Below, in pieces: positions 1 to 12,000 of a stretch of 64,000 bases of DNA; the first letter of the stretch is position 1; each line of letters starts with the position of its first letter. The position numbers and the translations under genes were made by a program. The notes beneath the pieces are model-generated. The model did no database searches. It saw nothing but the letters and a program-made list of their open reading frames with translations, and was not told the origin of the DNA. This DNA is from Acanthaster planci (Eukaryota > Echinodermata > Asteroidea > Valvatida > Acanthasteridae), in assembly GCF_001949145.1 (NCBI RefSeq), contig NW_019091650.1:62001-126000 (forward strand), written 5' to 3'.

Positions 1-1750
1 TACTTGGCGCGACATCAGCATCACTGGTTGGGTTAACCCTAAAATTTCCAGTGGCGGAGTCCTTCCTCAACATTTTTGACAGCTATCGCCGCAGTACATG
101 TTTTCATGAGTTTATGGAGTAACTCTTGGCGGTAATTTCGACATCAGTTTTGTAAAAAATGAACATAAGTGTTGTCGCACAGCGCCCACTTTCCCAGACG
201 TGTCAGCCAAAAATGTATGCTTCTTCATCGCCGTGCCCAATGCAGGCGAGCTGGCATGCTGTGTATAGCCTTGAACTTAAAAATAACCGTGACAACAAGT
301 GTCTTTACATGCATAGCAAGTTATAAAAAATTGGGCAACGCACAGCCGAGTTCCGGGGGGAGGCAGAACCCAACCCCGGCTGTCAGATGGGCCAAAATAA
401 ACAGGCTCTTTGAGGGTTAAGTTATATGTAGGCTGCGAGGATATTAGATGCTGTCGCATCTCTGACCCCGGACGTGTTTGTGATACCTGAACCGAACGGA
501 AACATCCCAGATATCTTCTTGGCCTATTAAGATTGGGTTTGCCAAGTTTAAGTCATTCAGCCTGAAGGCTTATCCGGAAAGAAGCCATGATATAATAAAT
601 GATCTACCCAGAATTCGCCATGGTACGATATCTATCTACCCTCAACATCATTGACTCTTTAAACAGCGCCCTCCCTAAATTTAAGATAGTCGAAAAGTCT
701 TTGCAGTCAACTCTATCTTAGCTTCGGCATTTAAAAAAAGTTTCCAGTGAAGCATAGCATTAATGAATACAAAATGCGTTCAAGTTGCAAAACGACAATG
801 TTGATCTCTTTCGCTTAACTCGGCTGTCAGTTTCCCGGTAGTATCTTACAGATGGTCACATTGCTCAAAATGGTGAGCGATTCCATTCACTTATCTCCAT
901 GTCACAATCCGGATCGCTCAAGGGCCATTCTGAGCTTCACAAACTGCCAAATACTGGTGAACCAGTCTCAACCTCTTAACAAATTTGTCTGCTGGGTGGT
1001 AATGTGGAGGACATGGACTTCACTGGTAACATTAATGGCATCTGCCTCCTCAGCAGGCTTGAGCGGGCAGATTTGGGGATTCTGTTTTTGGATACAGAGA
1101 CCTATCGAATGGAGCTCTTTTTATGCAGCAGGAAAGTCAAATGTTATACGACGAGGGTAATAAAGTCAGGGTTGAATCCAATACCGATAGGACCCAGGCA
1201 AGATTTGAGAAATAGCTTGTTGTTTCCACTTTTGCCTTCAAATGAAACTTGCATTGTATAACTGATCAACGGATGCCAAGTGAGGGCGCCGCACATACCT
1301 GCATGAATTACATCCAATCATGTTTAATCGCAAAGATAAATTTTAAAGTGGTAAGTTGAGTTGGATAAGATTTAGCCTGTTAGTTCCTTTGGTCAACAAG
1401 ATAAAGGAAGCTAATCAGTCGGATGTTTGGCTGGCAAAGATTTCACTGCAGCCTGGCATTTACTTCAGACGCCGTGGATAACACATCTGCATGTCTTTCA
1501 TCTTGTCAGTTTAAAGCCGTGTTGATAGGATTGTTCCTGTTTTACCCTACCGAGATGGATTTATACTTTTATACGTGAATAGCTGGTCTGCGAAACGATG
1601 TTTTTTTGCCGAGAATGACGGACCAACATCTTACAAAAATTGTTGTCGAAATCATATGAAATCATGCTTTTGCTCAGCACGAAAAGCAAAGGCAAGCATT
1701 GGCAGAAACTCTGTCCTTTAATCCTCATCGGTGATCTTTCCTCATCTCTA

Positions 1751-1818
1751 TCTGCATAATCTTGTTATCTGCATAATCTTGTTATCTGCATAATCTTCTT
1801 TTCTGCATAATCTGTAGA
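1751..1818 (+). repeat. 17-bp tandem repeat, four copies
   Basis: TCTGCATAAT recurs at 1751, 1768, 1785 and 1802 at an exact 17-base spacing. The unit is TCTGCATAATCTTGTTA. The last copy is incomplete. Confidence 0.9.
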
Positions 1819-1899
1819 GTGTTTCCTTTTTGAAAAAAGGCTAAAATTTAACGTACTTCTTCAGTTTCAATGAAGCTTCTTGGCTCAGGCTTCTTATCA

Positions 1900-1991
1900 C
1901 ATCATTTTTTATCCAGCTTCCTTATAATTATTTCCTGAAGACTATAGTCTTCAGGAAATAATAAGGAAGTGATTTCAAAAGATTCGTGTGG
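1900..1991. repeat. Foldback with a perfect 36-bp palindromic core
   Basis: 1927-1962 is a perfect palindrome centred on TATA, with arms reading ATTATTTCCTGAAGAC. The symmetry continues outward after a 3-base bulge (CTTCCTT/AAGGAAG) and then, with mismatches, to about 1900 and 1991. The arms have little or no loop. Confidence 0.85.
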
Positions 1992-2760
1992 CAGATTTAC
2001 TCTGGCTCCGTTTAAATCTGCTCCATTAGCTTGAAAAGAGGGCGACGTGTATAAAAAACGGTTAACCGCGGCAGTAGCTGTTGTTCAGCCAGAGGGCGCC
2101 GTTTCATCAAACCGTGTTGACACTTCTGGTGGGGGAGGGACACTTGTTCCTGAAGTAGACTTCAACCTGCTCTGCTGACGCTGTGAAAGGGGTGAGTATT
2201 ATGCTCTTAATCCTTCATATTTGTTTATGGTAATGTCTAATACTAAACCCATTTGGTGATATGCCGTGGAGAAATGTTCAACACTCATTGGATTTCCTGG
2301 TTTCTGCTTGGGAAAAAGTGAAAGATTCTGACCGCGGAGACCAACATATGGAATGTATAGTCCGTAATTGGAGCATAGAGAAAGAACACGTGACGACATC
2401 CCCGGACCTGTGGTTTCAAGGGCCCAGGAACTGCTGCGAGTCTTGTCTTGTGTATTGCTAATAATAATATAATACCTTGTGCTGATTGACCAAGAACTGG
2501 CCCATTGCCAGCCGGAGATACTGAAGGGTAATATTATATCTTACAGCATTAGTGAACTGCCCCCTGCCCCGTAAATCGATATATCACATGAATGAATCAT
2601 GAATGTTGATATGTCATACGGAAAGGAAACTCCTGTATCTGGACGATAAGCTGTATTCTGAAGTGCATTCGCGTCTGATTTATCGTTCAAGTCCCTGAAC
2701 TCTGACACCTTGCCTTCCTCAGCGCTCTCGGTAAATTCGTGCAACTTCTAGACTGCAGGG

Positions 2761-2803
2761 CATGTACATGTACATGTACATGTACATTGTACATGTACGT
2801 GTG
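2761..2803 (+). repeat. CATGTA simple repeat
   Basis: A run of CATGTA units interrupted once by an extra T, ending in CATGTACGTGTGCGTG. Isolated copies of the same motif are scattered through the window, for example at 6065-6080, 6290-6306 and 16253-16263. Confidence 0.85.
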
Positions 2804-5800
2804 CGTGTAGGTCGAGTGTGTCTTGTGTTTGGTTTTCTAATCTACATTGCTTGCTCTTGTACGTATTTGTTTTCTTGGGGTCATTAAATCATACAACACA
2901 ATATGCGTGGATACACAGTAATGTTTAGTTTTAAACTCGCTGTAACAACTCAAAGATTTCATGCAGCTAAAAGACCGCTGACGTGCGCACACGTGCAATT
3001 AAACTATGGCCTACACAGTTTCATCATGGAGGATGGTTTCACCCAACAAAAATGTATTTGCTCTTTGCATGCTGTCGCCGTAAGCACGGAGAGCCTCGAA
3101 CTGACAGCTTTACGCAACAAATATTTATAGCCGCTTCAGTGACTCCCATGTGTGTCAGTTGCCGAGGGAACCAGTGAACCGGCTTTATTTAATTATGTGA
3201 AGCCGAGAGTTTGAGGTTCCCGATACTTATGGCAGCAGCGTTGAAGAGCGAATCGCAGTAGGCATACACAAAAGCAACGTTGACTGCAATTCTGCTCCAA
3301 GACGAAAATGTTGCTGCACATCTTGAAGTAAATCCGTTTCCCACAGAGAATTAACTATGCGTGAAAAAAGTCCTTGAACTAGACAGTGCGACCTAAAGTT
3401 GACATCAGCAGTAAGTGCTGCATGTGTAAACAATTCGGTTGAATGATGGTAATGCAAATAGTTATTCCATCTGGTAATATTGCAATTTTGCCCGCATAGA
3501 GAAATGGAAAAATAATAAAGTGAACATGTCATTTTTTATGTCTATGTGTCCCAGTGCGGTCTAGGTAATTGCAAAATCAGCGAACCAGGTCCAAAGAGGG
3601 ATACAATTTCTGATCAGAAAAGAACGAAATCATGTGGTCCGGAGGAACTGCAAATGTGAGGGCTTTTGAGGGACCATTTTTAATCGCAAGTATTTCTCAT
3701 GTATAATTATGAAATTTTTTGAACAATTTAATTCCAAGACCAATTTCCGTATCAAGGAGAAATCAGTTTCGCGTCCGTCCAGTGTAGAATGTTTCATTGT
3801 CAATCATTTTTATGTCATTTTGTCACTCGTCGACCCTGATAATTGTCTATGTTTTGTCTTAGTGACTTCATCCCTTCGTCCTTCTTTTTAATGGATATAA
3901 ATGATTACCTTTCAAAATTGAATATAAATGGGAATTTCATTCTTTGTATTTGTTCAGATAGGCCTATTGAATTTTTTTGCCAAAGTCATGCTTGTAATTG
4001 GAAGCCTTTTTAAAAATTATCTCCCCTCCAAATTGGTGCGGGTAGGAAAATAAATGAAAAAGAAACAAAAAGAAGCCTTTCCCAATAAAATGTATGGAAG
4101 AAAGGTTAAATTTGTTCTCGACATCCTTTCTCTGTGGATTACTGAGTGAAAATTATTCCCTTCTTTGTTCCAGGAAAGTCGTCGAGAAAATGCTGATTAT
4201 AATTCTCCCTCAGTCAAAGGAGAACCCCTTTAATTTTTTTTTTAATTGAAAATCATTCCCCCGTATCTCTGCGCATGGCCAGGTGCCTTGAATTGTAACA
4301 GTAATATTGTCCAAAGTCGTGACTCTTATCAAGATGTGCAGTTTGACAAGTTACCCGAAGCAGTGTCGCTGGGAACCTTCATCTGGAGTTTTAATACAAA
4401 GTGACAGTTCATAACTTTACGAAATAAAAATGTTCAATCATCGAATACAGACTCAAGCCTGTACTGAAGCAATATATACGAAGAATCGTCTCATTGCATG
4501 TGGAAACCGTGTGCCTTTGACGACGTTATATTACCGTGGACAATTACTTTCATAAAATGGTTAATTGATCATATAGCTTCCGGTATTATAAGTTGGCATT
4601 CGGCTAATTATTTTTTCTGGACCATGTTAAAGACTAGCGATGGACTTGTGACATGGGAGAATGTTCCAGTAAATAACTCCAGTAAAAATGGTATTTGACT
4701 TTTCTGTGTTGGTTACGTGTGGGTTAATGTACGCACAATTCAGGTTTAACTTCATTCATCAAGTTTAATCTTGACAACGCGTAATTTTTCGTTTAATTTT
4801 CAATAGCATCCAAAACTAAAACTTTCAGAAAAGAACAAACGTTAACATTTTGGTCGTTTTGTGTTCTGAGTATTTATTTGCTTTTGTCGAAGGGTTTGCA
4901 AAAGTAAGCTGGACCTAAGTCATTGTGTCATGTGGTTAGTCACGCGCGCCGGGTTTCTGAACTGTCAACAGAGTGGGACGAACTTTGACCTCCTCGTGAC
5001 TCAAATATGCCGCACTCTAAAGATTTTGTCCGAGTTTTAAATTATTCTACAATTGGTTTTGGCTACTCGCTGAACCAAACTGGCCAAGAGTAGGTGAATT
5101 CCAATGGAGAGGGAGGCAGACCGAGGTGAGTTGGGCAAATTATGGTTAAAGTATCGATTCATTAAGGATCTCCAATTAATGTGGCTTTCCTAAGATTTAA
5201 TGAGGGGAAGTAAACATAACGAAGAACGTTGGATACTCCAAAGTTCAATATCCTTTTAGTTTTATTTATTAGAGTTCTATTAATCATCATTTATTATTCA
5301 TTTATACGATTTAAGGGGCCTGGAATTATTTTGAAAGCCTGTAATGTTCGGGGACAAATTCCTCCAAATTTGGCTTCTTGTCTCACAGTTTGATGTTTTA
5401 TATAGCCCACAAATATCGCCTCCTATATCTAGTCAGAATCTGCTAAGTTTGCAAACATTGGGCGAAGAAGGGAGGGGGCAAACCTAACACCGGCAACTTA
5501 AGACGAAGCCGAGAGTTCGCGAAACTCAGGCCCTGTGGTAAGACGCGGCTTTCTCCTGGTGGTGGTCGCCATATTGAAAGTTTATCCCCCTTGGTATTGA
5601 ATGTTTTGACCTGACACGTTTTATAGCATTGTGCTATATGGAAATATAAATAGGGTCATTTTCCAAACTGGGGGATACATATCGATGACAATTTACACAT
5701 GCATCGTCATCTTGACGTCTCGGTTTGTTTGAAATTGGCGTTAGCTCTGAAGTTAAGGTTTATAGCCTTTCCTTCAGTACAAGTACATTGATGCATTCCC

Positions 5801-5983
5801 TTGTCAAACGCTTCGCTAGGCTTACACAAGTGATGTACATGTAGTTTTGAAACTGCATGTATGCCTCTTTAAAATTATACCTTTCTTGGAAGATGAATAT
5901 CCGATATCATTGCCCAGAGGCACATATTCTGTAACTAAGGACTAAACTTGCGCACAATCTGAAAAGGAACTTTTGCCAACTAA

Positions 5984-6102
5984 AGGCAAGTAAATATGCA
6001 AGTAAATATATCTTGTAGATACTGTTGCAAACTGATCGAACACTGTGTACATGATAGGCCCCTTTGTATGTACATGTACGTGATAGGCTCCTTTGTGTGT
6101 TT
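5984..6102 (+). repeat. Two short tandem duplications
   Basis: GCAAGTAAATAT occurs twice in tandem near 5985-6010. A 29-base unit containing GTACATGATAGGCCCCTTTG (from 6047) is repeated as GTACGTGATAGGCTCCTTTG (from 6076). Confidence 0.6.
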
Positions 6103-7070
6103 TGTGTAATTGCGGTTGGTTTATCAAAGGTTAAAACGCTCTATCCTTGACCCACAATCGGTACTTGGACGGGAAAATCTGATAGAGTTGCATAACAGAA
6201 GTAGTGGCATCACTGTCCCTGCAAGCTCGTGGCATTACCGTGACCTACGCTCACTGTCTGTAACTCTCCGATCATAACAGTGACCGACATACATGTACTG
6301 TACATGAAAGCCCCATCGCTACTCACTGTATACTTCTGTCTCGGTATGTTGCACGTAGTGCACCATGACCTGACCTTCCGGCGCCCTTCAAAAGTTCCCC
6401 TTGTCAGAAAAAAATGCAGCCCGTTTTATTTGTCACCTAATGAGCCATCTGTGATTTGCAGAATGGCACTGTAGCGAATGGCCAATACCGAGGACACCCA
6501 GTTATTGTCGGCCGACCGGCCTGGTTCATATCTGAACGGTAGGTTAAAGCCGTGAGTACATGTACTACAATCTGGTGTAAGGCTCCGCATGCATTTTCTG
6601 AGTGGAAGTTCCTGGTATTCCCTGGAATAAAGTGTTCAGCTGTTTCTGTGTGTCGTTGTGTGGGGTAGCTTCAGGGGGCTTCTGTGGACAACTTCCATCG
6701 TCTTACGCCATCTTTGTCCGTCTGTTTACTCTTGTCTGGCGGTTCCTGCACGTGCAAGTGTTCATCTGTCTTTTTGTGTTAACAACATACAGGCTGAGGC
6801 TACACCGTGACTTTCTCAACACTTCGTTACTTCCACACATTTCTCATAATTCTGACTCAATGAGCTTTGTTGGCACGTGACGCAAAGCGGGGAAACACTA
6901 GGCCTACGCTTAAAGTCCCCCCACCCGTAACGGAGCGAGCTGTCGATGTCTTTTGTCCTGTGGTGTGCAGCCCCAGCGTACCACACTTTTTTAATATCAA
7001 GCTTTCAATAAAGTCACAAGTAAGATTTGAAACTTTACATGATGGAAGTACATGTACGTGTAGTATAGAG

Positions 7071-7268
7071 AACCCACCTCTTCTTGAAGAGATAGATGAA
7101 CCCCACCTCTTCTTGAAGAGATAGATGAACCCCAGCTCTTCTTAAAAGAGATAGATGAACCCCACCTCTTCTTGAAGAGATAGATGAACCCCACCTCTTC
7201 TTGAAGAGATAGATCAACCCCACCTCTTCTTGAAGAGAAAGATGAACCCCACCTCTTCTTGAAGAGAT
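7071..7268 (+). repeat. 29-bp minisatellite, seven copies before an assembly gap
   Basis: ACCTCTTCTTGAAGAGATAG recurs at 7076, 7105, 7134, 7164, 7193, 7222 and 7251, giving 29-base spacing with one 30-base unit. Each unit contains the near-palindrome CTCTTCTTGAAGAG. Because 29 is not a multiple of three and the unit has no - strand stop in any frame, three long - strand open frames appear. They are an artefact of the repeat and the gap. The array does not resume after the gap. Confidence 0.9.
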
Positions 7269-7576
7269 NNNNNNNNNNNNNNNNNNNNNNNNNNNNNNNN
7301 NNNNNNNNNNNNNNNNNNNNNNNNNNNNNNNNNNNNNNNNNNNNNNNNNNNNNNNNNNNNNNNNNNNNNNNNNNNNNNNNNNNNNNNNNNNNNNNNNNNN
7401 NNNNNNNNNNNNNNNNNNNNNNNNNNNNNNNNNNNNNNNNNNNNNNNNNNNNNNNNNNNNNNNNNNNNNNNNNNNNNNNNNNNNNNNNNNNNNNNNNNNN
7501 NNNNNNNNNNNNNNNNNNNNNNNNNNNNNNNNNNNNNNNNNNNNNNNNNNNNNNNNNNNNNNNNNNNNNNNNNNNN
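7269..7576. other. Assembly gap (308 N)
   Basis: A run of N directly continues the minisatellite array, so the true array length is unknown. Confidence 1.
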
Positions 7577-8912
7577 CCCATGCACGGTGTACCCGCAAAT
7601 CCTTATCATAAATAAAAAATCACAATTTCCCCCTTAGGGCAGTTGTCTGCTGATGGTGATGATTGCTAGTGTAAATTTACCTCTTCAACAACTCTTACTT
7701 TAGGTAGCAATTCAAAATTCCTATCGGTTGACTATAGGACAGGGCCATCCAACCAATGAAGAATAATAACAGTGACGTGTGTTAAGTGAATAAGGGGGGG
7801 GGTGTTGCTCCACTGAAACCACACACATCCTTGGGAGTAATGCAATGTAAAGGCATTTATCGGTTAGAATTGGCCACTTGAGAACACTTCACCTGATAGC
7901 CAACCGATCATAAATGTATCGGTGGGACCGTTCTGTCCGACACCTACCCGATAAGAATTTTGAAATGGTGCCTTAACTGGTGTTTGCTCTTTCCTGTATT
8001 GTTTTCGAGTACCATTTTGCCTTGGATAGTCCTACATGTTTTCTATTTAATACGCTTGCATTGCACGTTGTCACGGTGCAGTTTGTCGTTTCCTACGTTA
8101 TTCTTGTACTTGTGAGCCCACTGAGGGCGCCTTTCCTTCCCAGCTTTCCAATTATAATATTTTGCTTTTCTCGATGCTCCCCTACACCATCTTTTTGTGC
8201 AATGCCCTTTATCTGCACTGTACACTCCTAAAATAATTTTCTGCTTTTAGCACAAGAAGGAAACAATTTTATACAGTACTCGGCGTCAAAAAACACGCGT
8301 GAAAATTGTTAGAAGTCCTTGAATCTGTCGAGTTTGTTTTCAAATTAATGATGTTAACTTTACTTTTGAAATTCACATCAACCTCACTGACTACCAGCAT
8401 CCCCGTACTTCAACCGTCAGTAGTGTGTGAGATATTTCACTAGCCCACTTTATATGGTTTAAGCCGGAGTCTTTCATCCCTGGGAATTGTTCTTGCGCCA
8501 TTTTACTGGTTAGTTTCTTCATATTTTAAGAAAAATAAATCTAACTTTCCTATATACCGTTTCAGAGCGCACGAATCGGTAATGATTTTACTTGTTTTTG
8601 TCTCATCAACATTAATGCTGACAAATTTCCTTTCGCTAGTCTTTGACCAACTTAACGGAGTAACGCGTACCGGTTCGATTTTAACGGGCATGTCTATAGA
8701 AAACTCCTACCCGGTGAGACACCACTACGCCTTAAATTAAATGAACCTGACTTTGGGCGTATTTTGCAAGTCACGCAACTGGTCGAAAAGGTATTTGGCA
8801 CGTGCGTATATCCCCGCCACCCATTGCAAGCGTACAACCATGTCAAAGGTCAGTAAGGATTTTGTACAACTTTAAGAGTCCATATCTAATGTTTTGGTGA
8901 TGTATTTTCCAG
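7577..8912. other. Aquaporin upstream region
   Basis: No promoter element can be fixed. An acceptor-like TTTTCCAG ends at 8912, so a non-coding or short coding upstream exon is likely. A candidate ATG lies at 8840. No TATA box at a convincing distance was seen. Confidence 0.4.
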
Positions 8913-8950
8913 GTGATTCGATTCAATCCCATAGCGGCTCCAAGAGCAAG

Positions 8951-9061
8951 ATGTCGGAGGGTTGGTTCACGCACGTAGACAAGTTCCTGGACAACCTCCG
9001 TCTCAGAAATGAACTCGTGCGCCAGTTCTTTGCCGAGCTCCTGGGAACTTTTATGCTGGTG
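8951..9061 (+). CDS. Aquaglyceroporin coding exon 1 (residues 1-37)
   Basis: This exon encodes the short cytoplasmic N-terminus and the first half of transmembrane helix 1, ending FFAELLGTFMLV. The start ATG has A at -3. The donor is GTGAGT in phase 0. An acceptor-like AG at 8911-8912 follows a T-rich run, so bases 8913-8950 look like 5' UTR or an in-frame N-terminal extension carried by the same exon. Confidence 0.92.
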
Positions 9062-12000
9062 GTGAGTTAGATGATGAAAGAAACAATGTCTAATGCTTGT
9101 TTTTAAGAGATCGTTTCTTAGCAAAGGTCCCCTAATTAAACGCAAAGATCCTGTTTCATAATATTGATGTCTGTGTGAAAAAATGTTGTTGAAGGCACTT
9201 AATTAAATGCAGATCCTGCTTCAACGATGCCGAAGAGTGTGTTGCTGGGATGCTATACAGTGGCTGCCGTCCATTTCTCAGATTTAACCCCACAACATAA
9301 CAAAATGAAGTGTTAACCATTTGTTATGTCGTTGCAAGATTGGCATACCCACTAGTTTTAACCCGAATGGGCTCTTACATACAAACCATCATCATTTGAA
9401 GACATAAATGTAAGAAATGGTTGTTGACCCATGCCCGGACCAATGCTCTGTGGCCGTGACAAGCCCGCTTGACAACCAGGACAAACAGCTCTGACCCTTC
9501 CCAGAAGTCGACGCGCTGATTTCCTAGTGAAAGCGCTTTTACATTGACCAATTTGTGAATAGCGCCACCAGCTTTCGCTACTGGGAGAGAAACTGATTAA
9601 CTGATAAACTGCTTCACCTTTGAATTAATTATTACTATGGTTCTTTTTGAAATTTAGTTGATCGGTGATGGAGCTATTGCGCAGATGCAGTTCTTTGGCG
9701 GAACAGCATTAGGGGCTGGCTTTCTGAATGTGAACATCGGGTATGCCTTCGGGTTGATGCTTGGGGTATATTTTACAGCTTCAGTATCAGGTAAATGAAT
9801 TGTCCTCAGCATTTTCCCATTAGTTGCAGTGACATATCCAGAGGGGGGAGGGGAAACTTTCCCCCCCGACAGATTTTCGCGATGTTTTCTAAGAATACTG
9901 CACAGCTGAGTACTAAAGAAAGTATTGGGTATATTTATGAAATATTAGCACCCAAACCCAAAGAAAACAACACCAGCGAATAAAAGCAAGGAGGTCGGGA
10001 CCGCGAGTAGGGCTGTCGATTTTTTTTTCTCCACAACATCATTTTCAATGAGCCCAAAACCGTATTGGCTTTTGAATTCCCCCCCCCCACACCAAATGCT
10101 GGATACGCCGATGGTCAGTTGGAAGAGGAACTGGGATCTTATGTTGTCAACGAAACAGAATCCGCGTTGCCTGTTGCATAGTTCATATGGGGCTGCATCC
10201 GAATCTGTTGTCTAGAGGCAAGTCTAGGTCTTCGCTCCATCTGAAACACGCGGAGAGGCGCTGATAATGGGCGTATTTAGCCATAGTTCTGGAAGCCCAT
10301 TTCGGACAAGGTCTGAGTAAAGTGAAAACCTTTGTCCAGTTACAGAGATCTGCTAAGCACGCAAAATGTTTGGTCAGCAAAAAGAGCCTGAGTGTCATGC
10401 AAAGTAGATAGGACTATGTATTACTCGAGAACAGTTCCTCACTCATTGACTTTTGCTCAGAGCAGAATGGTTTCTGCTTAGCACCTGTTCAGAAGGCCCT
10501 CGCGATATCCCGTTAGAGGGAGAATCCCATGGTAGCCCGATGCGTCCAACTCTTGTACCGAGGGGTGAATAGGTCTTTGTCGGTTGCAATTACACGATCA
10601 TAACAATACAATAACAATACATGTAGAAACATAGTCGCACCTCTGGTGGTCCGTCACTACCGTGGCCCATGGGTGTCGCGGGGAAGGGGGGATGTACAAG
10701 ATCAAAAAGGGGGAAGCGATATTTTCTTTAGTGTACCTCGAAATCGACCCCCTTCCATTGTTAATGGTTTATCAATTTTCTAAAAAAAAAAAAAAAAATG
10801 GCCTTCCAAGGACGTGAGGCTTTTGCCCGAATCTACTGCTTCGGCTGCTCGCTGTTGTGTACTAGTTGCCCAGACCTTAGGTTTTTCACGGCTGGTTCTC
10901 TCCAAAATCGAGTTTGCTTTTGACACGCCCAAGCAGGTTTTATTTGAGGGCTCTGTGAGAAAGACACAAGTATCGTACGAGCCAACAAACTCATGATTAA
11001 AGTTACTTCACAAAAGGTAGGCCTAGATAAGAGAAATATATTGAAAGGGGAAAAATTGACAAGTGTTAAGGGTTAGCTTTTTAATTGAGACAGTTGAGAA
11101 TGATGTTGACCTTTCAGGTGGTCACTTGAATCCGGCCGTTTCACTGGCCTTCTGTACCTTGGGGAAGTTGAGATGGATCGCCTTCCCTGTCTACATGCTT
11201 GCCCAGTTTATCGGAGCCTTCCTGGCGGCTGTCATGGTGTTTGCTGTCTATTATGGTAAGTTTGGAAAAGTCAAAGTTTAGGTCATCAAGTGTCTCGGTA
11301 TTTCTCTCCTGGTAGAAAAAAATTATTACAGAATTGAAAAGATTTCAAAGGGATAAATACCTTGTTGGAAAAATACCATGAATTAGATAAAACCTCGATT
11401 CCCCCTTCTTTTTAACTTTTAAGGCAATCTGTTCAAACGTTAATAGAATAAAAAAGTTCAAAATAACAATGGGGATGTCAATTGATAATAGGCCCGTTAT
11501 TGAAATAAAATGCAGTCAAATCATACCTGTGCATACCTTCTTAAAGGAACAAATGTTTCCTCTCTGAGCAAACATTAAGCCTATGCAGAAAGGATAGAAC
11601 AGTGCACTGGAGACTTGATCGGTGTTTCGGTTAATATCAGTGTTTGTTTTCTGAAGTTTACGTATTACAGGCATTCTTGCTGTTCCAATGGATTTGCGAC
11701 TGTTGCGCATTGCGTTCCCTTATTAATATTCTGACAGATTTTGGCTTTTCTCAGTAAACAGCCATCTGTATCCGCCTTGAGCAGAAGCACCCCCTCGTCG
11801 GTTGAAACGAGCCATGTTGGTATGGGGTGTTCATTGTTTTTGTTGGTAGCGACGCGACCGCAACTCATGCATTTTATAGTTCTTTGTGAACCAGCGAAGT
11901 GCAGTGCCCACCAAAGTGAACCTGTGTTGCTCACGGAGCGTATAAAAAAACTGGACTCACAGTGCTTTCTACTGAATTAAGTCAACGGCGGTCTTTTTTT

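Larger units (their letters stand above)
1..7070. other. Intergenic DNA, no gene recognised
   Basis: Only the foldback near 1.9 kb, the 17-bp tandem, the CATGTA run and short duplications near 6.0 kb stand out. All open frames are short and resemble no family I know. 3.7-4.3 kb and 5.2-5.4 kb are A/T-rich. Confidence 0.7.

Noticed and set aside
6997-7609. Long - strand repeat-protein frames across the gap
   Set aside because: They are made of the 29-bp minisatellite plus unknown bases. The repeat is open in every - strand frame.
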